From Alphaproteobacteria bacterium (GTDB lineage Bacteria > Pseudomonadota > Alphaproteobacteria > Micavibrionales > Micavibrionaceae), in contig WGMJ01000008.1 of assembly GCA_016125135.1 (NCBI GenBank), positions 1 to 44,413 on the forward strand: a DNA stretch of 44,413 nucleotides, in the 5' to 3' direction. Within the stretch, counting starts at the first letter, position 1. Each line of letters starts with the position of its first letter. Shown in pieces: positions 1-6,707 of this stretch. The notes under the pieces were generated by a model. That model was not told where the DNA came from, made no database searches, and saw only the letters and a list, made by a program, of their open reading frames with translations. Made by a program: the position numbers and the translations under genes.

Positions 1-2
1 AT

Positions 3-260
3 GATTCCGGCCTGATGCATTGCGCGGCGGCTTGTGGCGTGACGACCTTTGGTTTATTCGGCCCGACACTTTCAAACGTTTATAGCCCGTTTGGCCCCCG
101 CGCGGCTTTTATCCGCACGCCGGAAAGCTACGAAGAGCTAACAAGCTTTGAAGGATATGATGCCAAAACGCTGGATAGAAGCCTGATGGGCACACTCACG
201 GTTGATATGGTGAAGGGCGGCATTGCCGTATTTTTGCAAGGGTTACAACAACGTGGCTGA
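3..260 (+). CDS. Glycosyltransferase family 9 (heptosyltransferase-like), C-terminal fragment
   Basis: The reading frame is open from the left edge and ends at TGA 258-260, so only the C-terminal part (about 85 residues) is present. The first visible residues, DSGLMH followed by CAAACGVTTFGLFGPT, match the nucleotide-sugar binding signature of GT9 heptosyltransferases, where the D-S/T-G-x-x-H segment contacts the sugar nucleotide. The family transfers heptose or related sugars onto the LPS inner core at the cytoplasmic face of the inner membrane. The acceptor cannot be deduced from this fragment. The stop overlaps the start of the next gene, suggesting co-transcription. Confidence 0.8.
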   Translation, partial: DSGLMHCAAACGVTTFGLFGPTLSNVYSPFGPRAAFIRTPESYEELTSFEGYDAKTLDRSLMGTLTVDMVKGGIAVFLQGLQQRG

Positions 261-831
261 TTATAAGCTTCTTTTTTCAATTGTAGCGATCGCCATTTCA
301 GGCACAAACCTTGTTTATTATCTTTATACAGTTTATCGCGGTAATACGCGGCCGCATCTCTACAGTTGGCTTATCTGGGGGTTGGTTACAAGCGTTGTGG
401 CTATTGCGCAATATGCAGAGAAGGGCGGTGCTGGTGCTTTTGTAACAGCTTTTGCAGGTTTTGCCTGCTTTACGCGTGTTATTGCGGCCCTTACACACGG
501 TGAGAAAGAAATTACACGCAGCGATACAATTTGTCTTGTGGTTTGTTGTGTTGCGATTATTTTATGGCCGCTGACAAACAGCCCGCTTTGGTCGGTTTTA
601 CTGGTAACGGCCATTGATGTTGCGGGGTTTTACCCGACGGTCAGGAAGTCATGGCATAAACCGCAAGAAGAGAACGCGCTTAGCTATGTTCTTTTTGCTG
701 TTGTGTATTTTCTGAGTATTACAGGGCTGCAGAATTATAATTTTACGACCCTCTTTTACCCCGTTGTCATGGTGGCGGCAACGCTTGGCTTCGTGGCATT
801 TCTGCTTATAAGACGAAAAGCGATCAAATAG
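253..831 (+). CDS. Polytopic inner-membrane protein of unknown function
   Basis: The protein has about 192 residues if it starts at GTG 253, which is preceded by an AAGGG ribosome binding site about ten bases upstream and overlaps the upstream stop by eight bases. An ATG at 223 in the same frame is possible but has no clear ribosome site. Hydrophobic stretches cover most of the length (for example around IVAIAISGTNLVYYLY, LIWGLVTSVVAIA and the C-terminal VVMVAATLGFVAFLL), giving roughly six or seven membrane segments and a basic C-terminal tail. I do not recognise the family. Overlap with the glycosyltransferase hints at an envelope role, but that is inference only. Confidence 0.7.
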   Translation: MADYKLLFSIVAIAISGTNLVYYLYTVYRGNTRPHLYSWLIWGLVTSVVAIAQYAEKGGAGAFVTAFAGFACFTRVIAALTHGEKEITRSDTICLVVCCVAIILWPLTNSPLWSVLLVTAIDVAGFYPTVRKSWHKPQEENALSYVLFAVVYFLSITGLQNYNFTTLFYPVVMVAATLGFVAFLLIRRKAIK

Positions 832-832
832 A

Positions 833-2101
833 TTATTCATGGAACTCCGCCATTTCCGGTATGCGGTTAAACGCAACCTTGGTACCAATGTAACCTGCTG
901 CTGTGCGTGGGGCGGGGCCGTATTGCACAGTTTCTGCGCCGTAGCGTTTGTTCAAATCATCAATGACTTGCGAGAGGCTTAGGTTTTTCTGTTGTAAATC
1001 CTTGTAGCGTTCGGATGTGCTATCAAACAGGTCAGGTGTAATTTGCCGTGTATTCACAAGCCCGTGCATGGTCACGGATACTTTTTTCAGGCGGCGGGGC
1101 TTTAATACATCCAGCATCCCGCCCCAAAGCTCATCAAGCGCTTTCAGGAAGGTGAAGTTATCTTGCGAAGGCTGCAACTGAACGCCGCCACTCCATGCGC
1201 GTTTATCGTCTGTCCGTACACTTAAATCAAAGCGCGTAGCGTGCATTTCCATCCGGCGCAGGCGTGAAGCGGCTTTGACAGTCAGGCGGCGCGTTACCTG
1301 CTTTGCCTGTGTAGGCGCGCGCAAAGCGGTATCAAGAATACGGGAATGGCCAACCATGGAGCGGTTTGTTTCACGGTCAGGTACGTCAAACCCGTGTAAA
1401 TTATACCAGAAACGCTCACCTTCAACACTACCCCAAACTTTGCGGGCGTGTTTGGGTGAAATATTCCAGAGGTCTTCGACGCTTGTAATGCCAGCGCGGT
1501 TCAAACGTTCTTCCATGGCAACGTTAATACCGGGTAGATCGCGTAGTTCCAGCGCAAAAAGTTTTTCTGTCAGATTCTGGTGCGTTAGAATAACAAGTCC
1601 GTTAGGCTTCTGCATATCGCTAGCAACTTTTGCCAAAAAGCCGTTCGGTGCAATACCAATCGAGCAGGTAATATGTGTGCCAACATTTTCAGCAAGCGCT
1701 TTTTTAATGCGCAAGGCTACCTGGGTTGCTGATTCACTATTTTGTTTGTTCGGCGGCAAGCGGCTTGAAAGTTCGTCAATCGACCAGACTTTATTGATAG
1801 GCGTGTGTTTAATAACTTCATTAATAACGCGGTGATGATAATCAACATATTTATCATGACGCGCGAGGACAGTATGAAGTTGCGGGCACATTTTGCGGGC
1901 ATCATAAATTTTTGTGCCTGTTTTGATTCCGTATTTCTTCGCTTCGCGTGAGGCGGCGATTGCGCAGGTGCCGTCTGTCATCATTGGCACAATGGCAATT
2001 GGTTTGCCGCGCAGTTGTGGGTTCTCCTGCTGCTCTACACTGGCGAAGTAGCTGTTAAGATCGAGAAAAAGCCATTTAGGGCCTGAGACGGGCTGAAACA
2101 T
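833..2101 (-). CDS. Y-family DNA polymerase (DinB/UmuC type), SOS-regulated
   Basis: This 422-residue translesion polymerase carries the family's acidic active site: DLNSYFASVEQ near residues 14-24 (metal ligand D14) and SIDE at 107-110 (D109, E110). A helix-hairpin-helix region follows (LPGIN, around 190), and the C-terminal third is the little-finger type region. Such enzymes copy damaged templates without proofreading. The start at 2101 follows GAAAGG-type ribosome bases. Its promoter (TTGTAT at 2159-2164, TATAAG at 2136-2141 on the minus strand, 17-base spacer) is flanked by two LexA boxes, so induction by DNA damage is likely. The D-L-N active site and fused C-terminus differ from classical Pol IV, so I leave the symbol open between dinB-like and umuC-like. 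Confidence 0.88.
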   Translation of the reverse strand: MFQPVSGPKWLFLDLNSYFASVEQQENPQLRGKPIAIVPMMTDGTCAIAASREAKKYGIKTGTKIYDARKMCPQLHTVLARHDKYVDYHHRVINEVIKHTPINKVWSIDELSSRLPPNKQNSESATQVALRIKKALAENVGTHITCSIGIAPNGFLAKVASDMQKPNGLVILTHQNLTEKLFALELRDLPGINVAMEERLNRAGITSVEDLWNISPKHARKVWGSVEGERFWYNLHGFDVPDRETNRSMVGHSRILDTALRAPTQAKQVTRRLTVKAASRLRRMEMHATRFDLSVRTDDKRAWSGGVQLQPSQDNFTFLKALDELWGGMLDVLKPRRLKKVSVTMHGLVNTRQITPDLFDSTSERYKDLQQKNLSLSQVIDDLNKRYGAETVQYGPAPRTAAGYIGTKVAFNRIPEMAEFHE

Positions 2102-2119
2102 GAGGGGTTACCTTTCTTT

Positions 2120-2168
2120 TTGTTCTTTATATGTTCTTATACTATTTTAATGAGAACAATACAAGAAC
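2120..2168. promoter_or_regulatory. Divergent SOS promoter region with two LexA boxes
   Basis: Two alphaproteobacterial-type LexA boxes are visible: GTTC-N7-GTTC at 2122-2136 and its reverse complement GAAC-N7-GAAC at 2154-2168. On the minus strand they flank a promoter with -35 TTGTAT (2159-2164) and -10 TATAAG (2136-2141), spacer 17. On the plus strand a second promoter candidate is TTGTTC (2120-2125) and TATTTT (2143-2148), spacer 17, so one box covers a -35 and the other sits at the start point for both directions. The architecture fits LexA repression of both the polymerase and the gene at 2251. Confidence 0.75.
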
Positions 2169-2250
2169 AAAATAAATCCTTGAGTTTCCAAGGCTCCGGT
2201 CGCTAGGATGTTTTCAATAATTAAAAACAAAGACAGGTAGGAGGGTAAAA

Positions 2251-2976
2251 ATGCTGGCGCAGATTTTCGCAAGCCTCAGAAACGGAGAGGATACATCCGG
2301 CATCGTTATATCCGAAAGCCTTCTTACAAGCTGGTTCCGGATCGGTGACCCTTCTTACAAAGCCTGCGATAATTTTTTATCCCATCCGCGTTTTATTCTG
2401 TATCAGGAACTGGATTTCACAACGGTCTATGACTACAAGCACTATCAATTTGCGGCATGGGAAAGCGATGGACAAGATCGACATGAGCGGTCAGATGGTC
2501 TGGTGTGTATGTTCTCGCCGCTTATTGCAACGGGGTACAGAAAGAACGGAGACAATGCCGAGTTTGCAATCGGTGTACAAAGAAAGCTGGACTGGAAAGT
2601 GCTCCCGCCGGATCCAAAATCCATGATGCTTGTTCCCGAGATTGCTTCAAAGGATTTATATAACCCGCTTATTTTTGCAATGAGTGGCACGATAGATGAT
2701 ACGGGTAGAGTACGTATTCGCAAACTCATGCTTCCGCAGTTTGATAACGAAGGCAATTTCAAAAAGTTGAAAGCTGAAAAACCAAGCGCTGAAAATATTA
2801 TACGCGGGCTTTGGTATGGTGTGCGGGCAGCCAAATTTGTGCTTGATAATAACCGGAATATTCCAATGCACTGGCTTTACAAGGAAGTGCCGAAAAGAAG
2901 CCTTGCCGAAATGGCTGCCGAGTTGAAGCTAGTGCTTCCGGCACCTCAGTATGCGGCCGCTTCTCCAGCGCCTTAA
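2251..2976 (+). CDS. Unknown protein, probably SOS-induced
   Basis: This is a 241-residue soluble protein with a strong ribosome binding site (AGGAGGG) about five bases before the ATG. I recognise no domain. Visible features are an aromatic, acidic N-terminal half, a basic stretch (RVRIRKLMLP) and an Ala/Pro-rich C-terminal tail. No signal peptide or membrane segment is seen. It diverges from the Y-family polymerase and shares the region with two LexA boxes; the plus-strand promoter candidate would give a leader of about 95 bases. The shared operator suggests a role in the DNA-damage response, which is inference. It is not imuA, imuB or dnaE2-like by sequence. Confidence 0.75.
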   Translation: MLAQIFASLRNGEDTSGIVISESLLTSWFRIGDPSYKACDNFLSHPRFILYQELDFTTVYDYKHYQFAAWESDGQDRHERSDGLVCMFSPLIATGYRKNGDNAEFAIGVQRKLDWKVLPPDPKSMMLVPEIASKDLYNPLIFAMSGTIDDTGRVRIRKLMLPQFDNEGNFKKLKAEKPSAENIIRGLWYGVRAAKFVLDNNRNIPMHWLYKEVPKRSLAEMAAELKLVLPAPQYAAASPAP

Positions 2977-2989
2977 CGCCGATCCCAGA

Positions 2990-3005
2990 TTTAGCCAAGG
3001 CTAAA
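2990..3005. promoter_or_regulatory. Palindromic operator candidate upstream of mntR
   Basis: TTTAGCCAAGGCTAAA is a perfect 7-base inverted repeat around a central AA, in the 67-base gap before mntR. A TTGACA hexamer follows at 3010-3015. Manganese regulators of the DtxR/MntR family bind short palindromes of this general form, so an autoregulatory MntR site is plausible. No good -10 hexamer is visible. Confidence 0.5.
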
Positions 3006-3043
3006 CAGTTTGACAATCCATTCGTTTTGGGGGAAAGTGCCCT

Positions 3044-3463
3044 ATGACAAAAACCAGCCTTGCCAAACCCGAGATACAAGCGGCACGTTTTAGCCGTATC
3101 CGGGAGGCGCACCAGACCGAAACCACCGAAGACTATGTCGAGCTGATTGCTGACCTTATAGATGTGCAAGGGGAAGCGCGCCCTGCCGATCTGGCCGAAC
3201 GTTTTGGTGTATCGGCACCGACAGTAAATAAAACAATTCAAAGGCTTGTGCGCGACGGGTTTGTAACCCAGCGGCCTTACCGCGCACTGTTCCTCACAGA
3301 AAAAGGTGAAAAACTGGCCGCAGAAAGCAAGGCGCGGCACGAGATCGTTCTGGCTTTCCTATTAAAGCTGGGCGTACCGGCAGAAACGGCCGAAGCCGAT
3401 GCCGAGGGGATCGAGCACCATATCAGCCCCGAAACCCTTCAAATCTTTGAAAGATTCCTTTAA
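3044..3463 (+). CDS. mntR: Manganese-responsive transcriptional regulator MntR (DtxR family)
   Basis: This 139-residue protein has the DtxR/MntR plan. A winged helix-turn-helix lies around residues 45-75 (PADLAERFGVSAPTVNKTIQRL). A dimerisation segment follows with the metal-ligand pattern RHE (98-100) and E-x-x-E-H (121-125, DAEGIEHH). It lacks the C-terminal SH3-like domain, as in MntR. These proteins bind DNA when loaded with Mn(II) and control Mn uptake or efflux genes. No transporter gene lies nearby, so its targets are elsewhere apart from the palindrome just upstream. The ribosome site GGGGGAAAG precedes ATG 3044. Confidence 0.88.
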   Translation: MTKTSLAKPEIQAARFSRIREAHQTETTEDYVELIADLIDVQGEARPADLAERFGVSAPTVNKTIQRLVRDGFVTQRPYRALFLTEKGEKLAAESKARHEIVLAFLLKLGVPAETAEADAEGIEHHISPETLQIFERFL

Positions 3464-3479
3464 AAACCCACCGATTTTA

Positions 3480-3509
3480 TTGACATAATGATTGTTACTG
3501 TGGTAGTTT
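3480..3509 (+). promoter_or_regulatory. Promoter for the HEXXH gene, probably leaderless
   Basis: TTGACA (3480-3485) and an extended -10, TG-G-TAGTTT (3501-3509), are separated by 18 bases. The predicted start point falls at about 3515-3517, coinciding with ATG 3517. The core ATTGACATAAT recurs at 33055-33065. Confidence 0.6.
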
Positions 3510-3516
3510 TCAGGCC

Positions 3517-5070
3517 ATGGTTTTGCTAAAAAAGCGATATGTGCACCCGGGCGGTTACGGTAATACGGGCCGCTTTGATGATTGCGGGCTAGATGAGCAT
3601 CTGGCTGAAGCCTGTATCGCGGCTATTAAAGAGACGTTTCGTGGTGAATGGGAAGTCTTTAAAGAGCGTAGCAGGTATTCAAACGCGCTTCCTGATCCTC
3701 TAAAATCCTCAACGCGTGAATATGTTCAGGAAAAAATGAGCGCGCGCGAGGCAACAAGCACGCTTTTGTATGTTACGGATGACTATTCCTATGATAACGA
3801 GGTTGCTGGCAAAATTATACTAGAAAGCGGATTTTTTTCTGATGCGGAGCGTCGCAAAGATTTCTGCTCCCTGACAGAGATCGATAACTTAAGCTTTCCG
3901 GATGACATCCAAGATGCAATTGATGATCTTTATGATGATCTGAATGAGCTGGGTTATCTGGTAACGCATAGTGACCGTGCACTCAAGGAGATCTTTCAGC
4001 ATCTGCCACCTGAAACCGCAGGGCTTGCTATTTTTCTTGAGTTAGCGCAAGGGAAACCTTTATTGCCCGATGTGTTCCGGCAACCACTGGCATTTTACCT
4101 TACGCAGAATGGCGGAACAGATCTTGTATGTAGGGTTATCGAGCTTGCCAAAATGTCAAAAGGGCAAAGGCAATACCGCTATCAGTCGGACGAAGCCCTT
4201 ATAGAGCATATAAATGACTTGCAAGACCATCTTAAACAGGTTGTTTTTGTCCAATTAGGGATGATTGATAGAGAAAATCTACCCGAGGAAATTTTCAAGG
4301 ATTTTTTATATGCGCATGCGAATGCGCCTGTGGCTGGGTTCAGGGAAAGATATAACCTTGATTCACCGATGCTGAAGAGCTTGAAGAACTTCCACGAGCA
4401 GAAGCAGAAATATTTATTGCAGATGATTGACCAAGATCCGGATTCGGCCCTTGCGCAACGCTATCTACAAGCGATGCAGAATTGGCCCGAGATGGCCGAA
4501 GTGGAAAAAGAAGCATTCCTTAATCAGCATCTTGCAATGCTGTCCAATCTATACGGCACAAAATTCTGTCCTGAGATGAGCATTGTTGATGTCGTCGATG
4601 AAAAGGCTAAAAATGATTTTTTGGGGCAGCAAGCGCCGGCCGAAACAGATGATGAGAAAGTGGAAAACGCGCTCGGGAAGATAAAAATAAAAAGAAGTGC
4701 ACTTCCAAATTTTGTAGACTCATTGGCCATCGTGACGCATGAATTTATTCATGGGTTTGAAGATTGGATGTCATACCGGCAGGATAAAGATTTTTTACGT
4801 GGCATATCCAAAGAAGCAAGAATGCTTTTTCCGCGTATAAAAGCAGGTTCATGGCAGGAGGCGACAGCGCTGTCTATTACTTTCAATGGCGGGGATGATT
4901 ACTATGAGAGCGAAGAAGGCTCTACCCGTTGTGAAAGGCAGTTCCGTGAACGTCACGCGGGCTTTGTCGAGGATCTTTATGGCTCGCAATTTTCTGCAAG
5001 GCTTGCAGTCATACAAGGCAATGCCCAGCAGAAAAATCTTGAACAAGCATTTGTACTGAAAGTTGCCTAG
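3517..5070 (+). CDS. Unknown protein with a zinc-metalloprotease HEXXH motif
   Basis: This is a 517-residue, largely acidic protein without signal peptide or membrane segments. HEFIH at residues 408-412, set in a hydrophobic helix (SLAIVTHEFIHGFEDW), is a zincin zinc site with glutamate as the catalytic base. A downstream ERQFRERHA segment (E478, H480) offers a third zinc ligand, as in gluzincins. The first 350 residues show no domain I know; they contain helical, charged stretches. It is transcribed from its own TTGACA promoter placed so that the message may start at the AUG. Its 3' end overlaps convergent queA by four bases. Intracellular peptidase, secreted effector and toxin are all open; the lack of a Sec signal argues against Sec export. 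Confidence 0.72.
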   Translation: MVLLKKRYVHPGGYGNTGRFDDCGLDEHLAEACIAAIKETFRGEWEVFKERSRYSNALPDPLKSSTREYVQEKMSAREATSTLLYVTDDYSYDNEVAGKIILESGFFSDAERRKDFCSLTEIDNLSFPDDIQDAIDDLYDDLNELGYLVTHSDRALKEIFQHLPPETAGLAIFLELAQGKPLLPDVFRQPLAFYLTQNGGTDLVCRVIELAKMSKGQRQYRYQSDEALIEHINDLQDHLKQVVFVQLGMIDRENLPEEIFKDFLYAHANAPVAGFRERYNLDSPMLKSLKNFHEQKQKYLLQMIDQDPDSALAQRYLQAMQNWPEMAEVEKEAFLNQHLAMLSNLYGTKFCPEMSIVDVVDEKAKNDFLGQQAPAETDDEKVENALGKIKIKRSALPNFVDSLAIVTHEFIHGFEDWMSYRQDKDFLRGISKEARMLFPRIKAGSWQEATALSITFNGGDDYYESEEGSTRCERQFRERHAGFVEDLYGSQFSARLAVIQGNAQQKNLEQAFVLKVA

Positions 5071-6092
5071 GGCAATAACAGGCTTGTATCGCCGTAAGAA
5101 TAGAAACGGTAATTGTTTTCAATCGCGTGTTTATAAATCCCCTGCATGCGTTCCATCCCTACAAAAGCGGCAACCAGCATCAGCAAGGTTGATTTCGGCA
5201 AGTGGAAATTCGTGAGCAGGGCATCGGCAATTTTAAACTGGTAGCCGGGCTTTATAAAAATATCGGTTTCACCTGTGCCTGCTTCTAATATTCCGTTTTT
5301 ATCAGCGAGGCTTTCAATTGTGCGCATTGCGGTGGTGCCCACAGGGATAATACGCCCGCCATTCTTTTTTGTTTCATTGATCAGTGCAGCTGCTTCTTCG
5401 GTTACATGGTAACGCTCGGCATGCATAATATGCTCTTCTATATTTTCTGTACGGACGGGTTGGAATGTACCTGCCCCAACATGGAGCGTCAGCGTGGTTG
5501 ATTGCACGCCCTTTTCATGCAGTTTTGCCAGTAATTCTTCAGTATAATGAAGGCTGGCCGTGGGCGCTGCAACCGAGCCATCATATTGTGCGAAAATTGT
5601 TTGGTAATTGCTTTTGTCTTCTTGTTCGTCAGCACGGTTGATATAGGGCGGCAACGGCATGTGCCCGACTTGCTCGAGTTTTTTGTAAAGTGCGGCTTCA
5701 TCACAATTAAAACGTACTTCAACAGTACCAAGGATTTCATTCTTTGAAATAATTTCTGCTTCAAGCCCCGCATCGAACAAAACAGCTTGCCCGCGTTTCA
5801 AACGTTTTGCAGGACGCGCATAAACTTCCCAGTTATTATTGGTCATAGGTTTATGCAACAGAAACTCGACTTTCATTTCTCCACGCATGCCAAACAGCCG
5901 CGCAGGTATAACGCGCGTATTGTTGAACACAAGCAAATCATCCGCATTCAGGAAATCAGGCAGGTGTGAAACGGTGCTGTCAGTGATGTTTTGCGGGGTG
6001 CTGACAAGGAGTTTTGCGCTGTCCCGCGGGCTTGCGGGGTGCAGGGCGATTCGGCTTGTCGGCAGGGTATAATCGAACGCATCTATATGCAT
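5067..6092 (-). CDS. queA: S-adenosylmethionine:tRNA ribosyltransferase-isomerase QueA
   Basis: QueA transfers and isomerises the ribosyl group of S-adenosylmethionine onto preQ1 in tRNA, giving epoxyqueuosine at the wobble position. The start at ATG 6092 gives 341 residues beginning MHIDAFDYTLP, aligned with the family start. The longer open frame up to 6224 has low-complexity, non-family sequence and is rejected. Family blocks seen include RIALHPASPRDSAKLLV near the N-terminus, LVFNNTRVIPARL, the central SLHYTEELL and LHVGAGTFQPVR, and FHLPKSTLLMLVAAF near the C-terminus. It faces the HU gene across about 220 bases and converges on the HEXXH gene. Confidence 0.95.
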   Translation of the reverse strand: MHIDAFDYTLPTSRIALHPASPRDSAKLLVSTPQNITDSTVSHLPDFLNADDLLVFNNTRVIPARLFGMRGEMKVEFLLHKPMTNNNWEVYARPAKRLKRGQAVLFDAGLEAEIISKNEILGTVEVRFNCDEAALYKKLEQVGHMPLPPYINRADEQEDKSNYQTIFAQYDGSVAAPTASLHYTEELLAKLHEKGVQSTTLTLHVGAGTFQPVRTENIEEHIMHAERYHVTEEAAALINETKKNGGRIIPVGTTAMRTIESLADKNGILEAGTGETDIFIKPGYQFKIADALLTNFHLPKSTLLMLVAAFVGMERMQGIYKHAIENNYRFYSYGDTSLLLP

Positions 6093-6150
6093 AAGCGCAT
6101 CATAACGGGTTTTAAAAGCTAAAAAAGCCTGTTTTATGCCCAAAAAACGT

Positions 6151-6177
6151 GCTTTTTCGGTGAAAAAGCGCTTTTTT
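6151..6177 (+). repeat. Inverted repeat with trailing T-run upstream of queA and HU
   Basis: GCTTTTTC (6151-6158) and GAAAAAGC (6162-6169) form an 8-base stem with loop GGT, followed by G-CTTTTTT. It lies in the 221-base gap between queA and the HU gene. The stem is AT-rich. It could terminate stray rightward transcripts or fold in the queA leader; I cannot decide. No convincing HU promoter is visible in the rest of the gap. Confidence 0.4.
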
Positions 6178-6313
6178 CCTCTCGACAAAACGCTAAAAAC
6201 CCTTGAAATTAGGGCTATCAGCACAACACGTGTTTATAAAACCCTTATTTTACAGGGCTTCATAGCGCCTCTGTTGTCTGGCATTTAACCACTTCTTATG
6301 AGGAGAAGAAAAC

Positions 6314-6631
6314 ATGGCAGCAGCTAAAAAAGCCGCAACAGCATCACAGCCAACTGTGACACTGAAGCAAATCTCTGCAGAACTCGCAGAGAAATCAGAC
6401 ATGACGAAAAAACAGTGGAACGAACTGACAGATTCACTAGTTTCAGCAATCGTCAAGAACCTGAAAAAAGGTAACCGTATCCGTATGGCTGGTCTGGGCA
6501 TCTTGCAAGTTCGTAAGCGCGCAGCACGCATGGGCCGTAACCCAGCAACTGGCGAAACGATCAAAATTCCTGCGAAGAAAAAAGTTGCTTTCCGCGCAGC
6601 AAAAGAACTGAAAGAAGCAGTAGGCGCCTAA
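6314..6631 (+). CDS. HU/IHF-family DNA-binding protein
   Basis: This small basic nucleoid protein of 105 residues has an Ala/Lys-rich N-terminal extension (MAAAKKAATASQ) ahead of the standard HU fold: helical dimerisation region, then the DNA-binding arm GNRIRMAGLGILQVRKRAARMGRNPATGETIKIPAKK, where the RNPATGE-x-I-x-I-P-A turn at the tip is diagnostic. HU dimers bend and compact DNA. A strong ribosome site (GAGGAGAAG) precedes the ATG and a strong terminator follows, so it is a single-gene unit. The extension of about 15 residues is longer than in classical HU of about 90 residues. Confidence 0.93.
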   Translation: MAAAKKAATASQPTVTLKQISAELAEKSDMTKKQWNELTDSLVSAIVKNLKKGNRIRMAGLGILQVRKRAARMGRNPATGETIKIPAKKKVAFRAAKELKEAVGA

Positions 6632-6658
6632 TAAGCGTTTTTGCTTTTTGCAAAAAAG

Positions 6659-6695
6659 AAACCCCGCAGTTATTCGCTTGCGGGGTTTTCTTTTT
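6659..6695 (+). terminator. Rho-independent terminator after the HU gene
   Basis: AAACCCCGCA (6659-6668) pairs with TGCGGGGTTT (6679-6688), followed by a T-rich tract (TTTTCTTTTTG). The stem's A-run also makes it a candidate terminator for the convergent oligopeptidase gene. Confidence 0.85.
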
Positions 6696-6707
6696 GTTTA
6701 TTTATCT

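Noticed and set aside
6093-6224. Upstream extension of the queA reading frame
   Set aside because: It adds 44 low-complexity residues not found in QueA; the family start aligns with ATG 6092.
6225-6236. Partial parS-like AACACGTGTT
   Set aside because: It matches only the central CACGTG; the flanks differ from the parS consensus.
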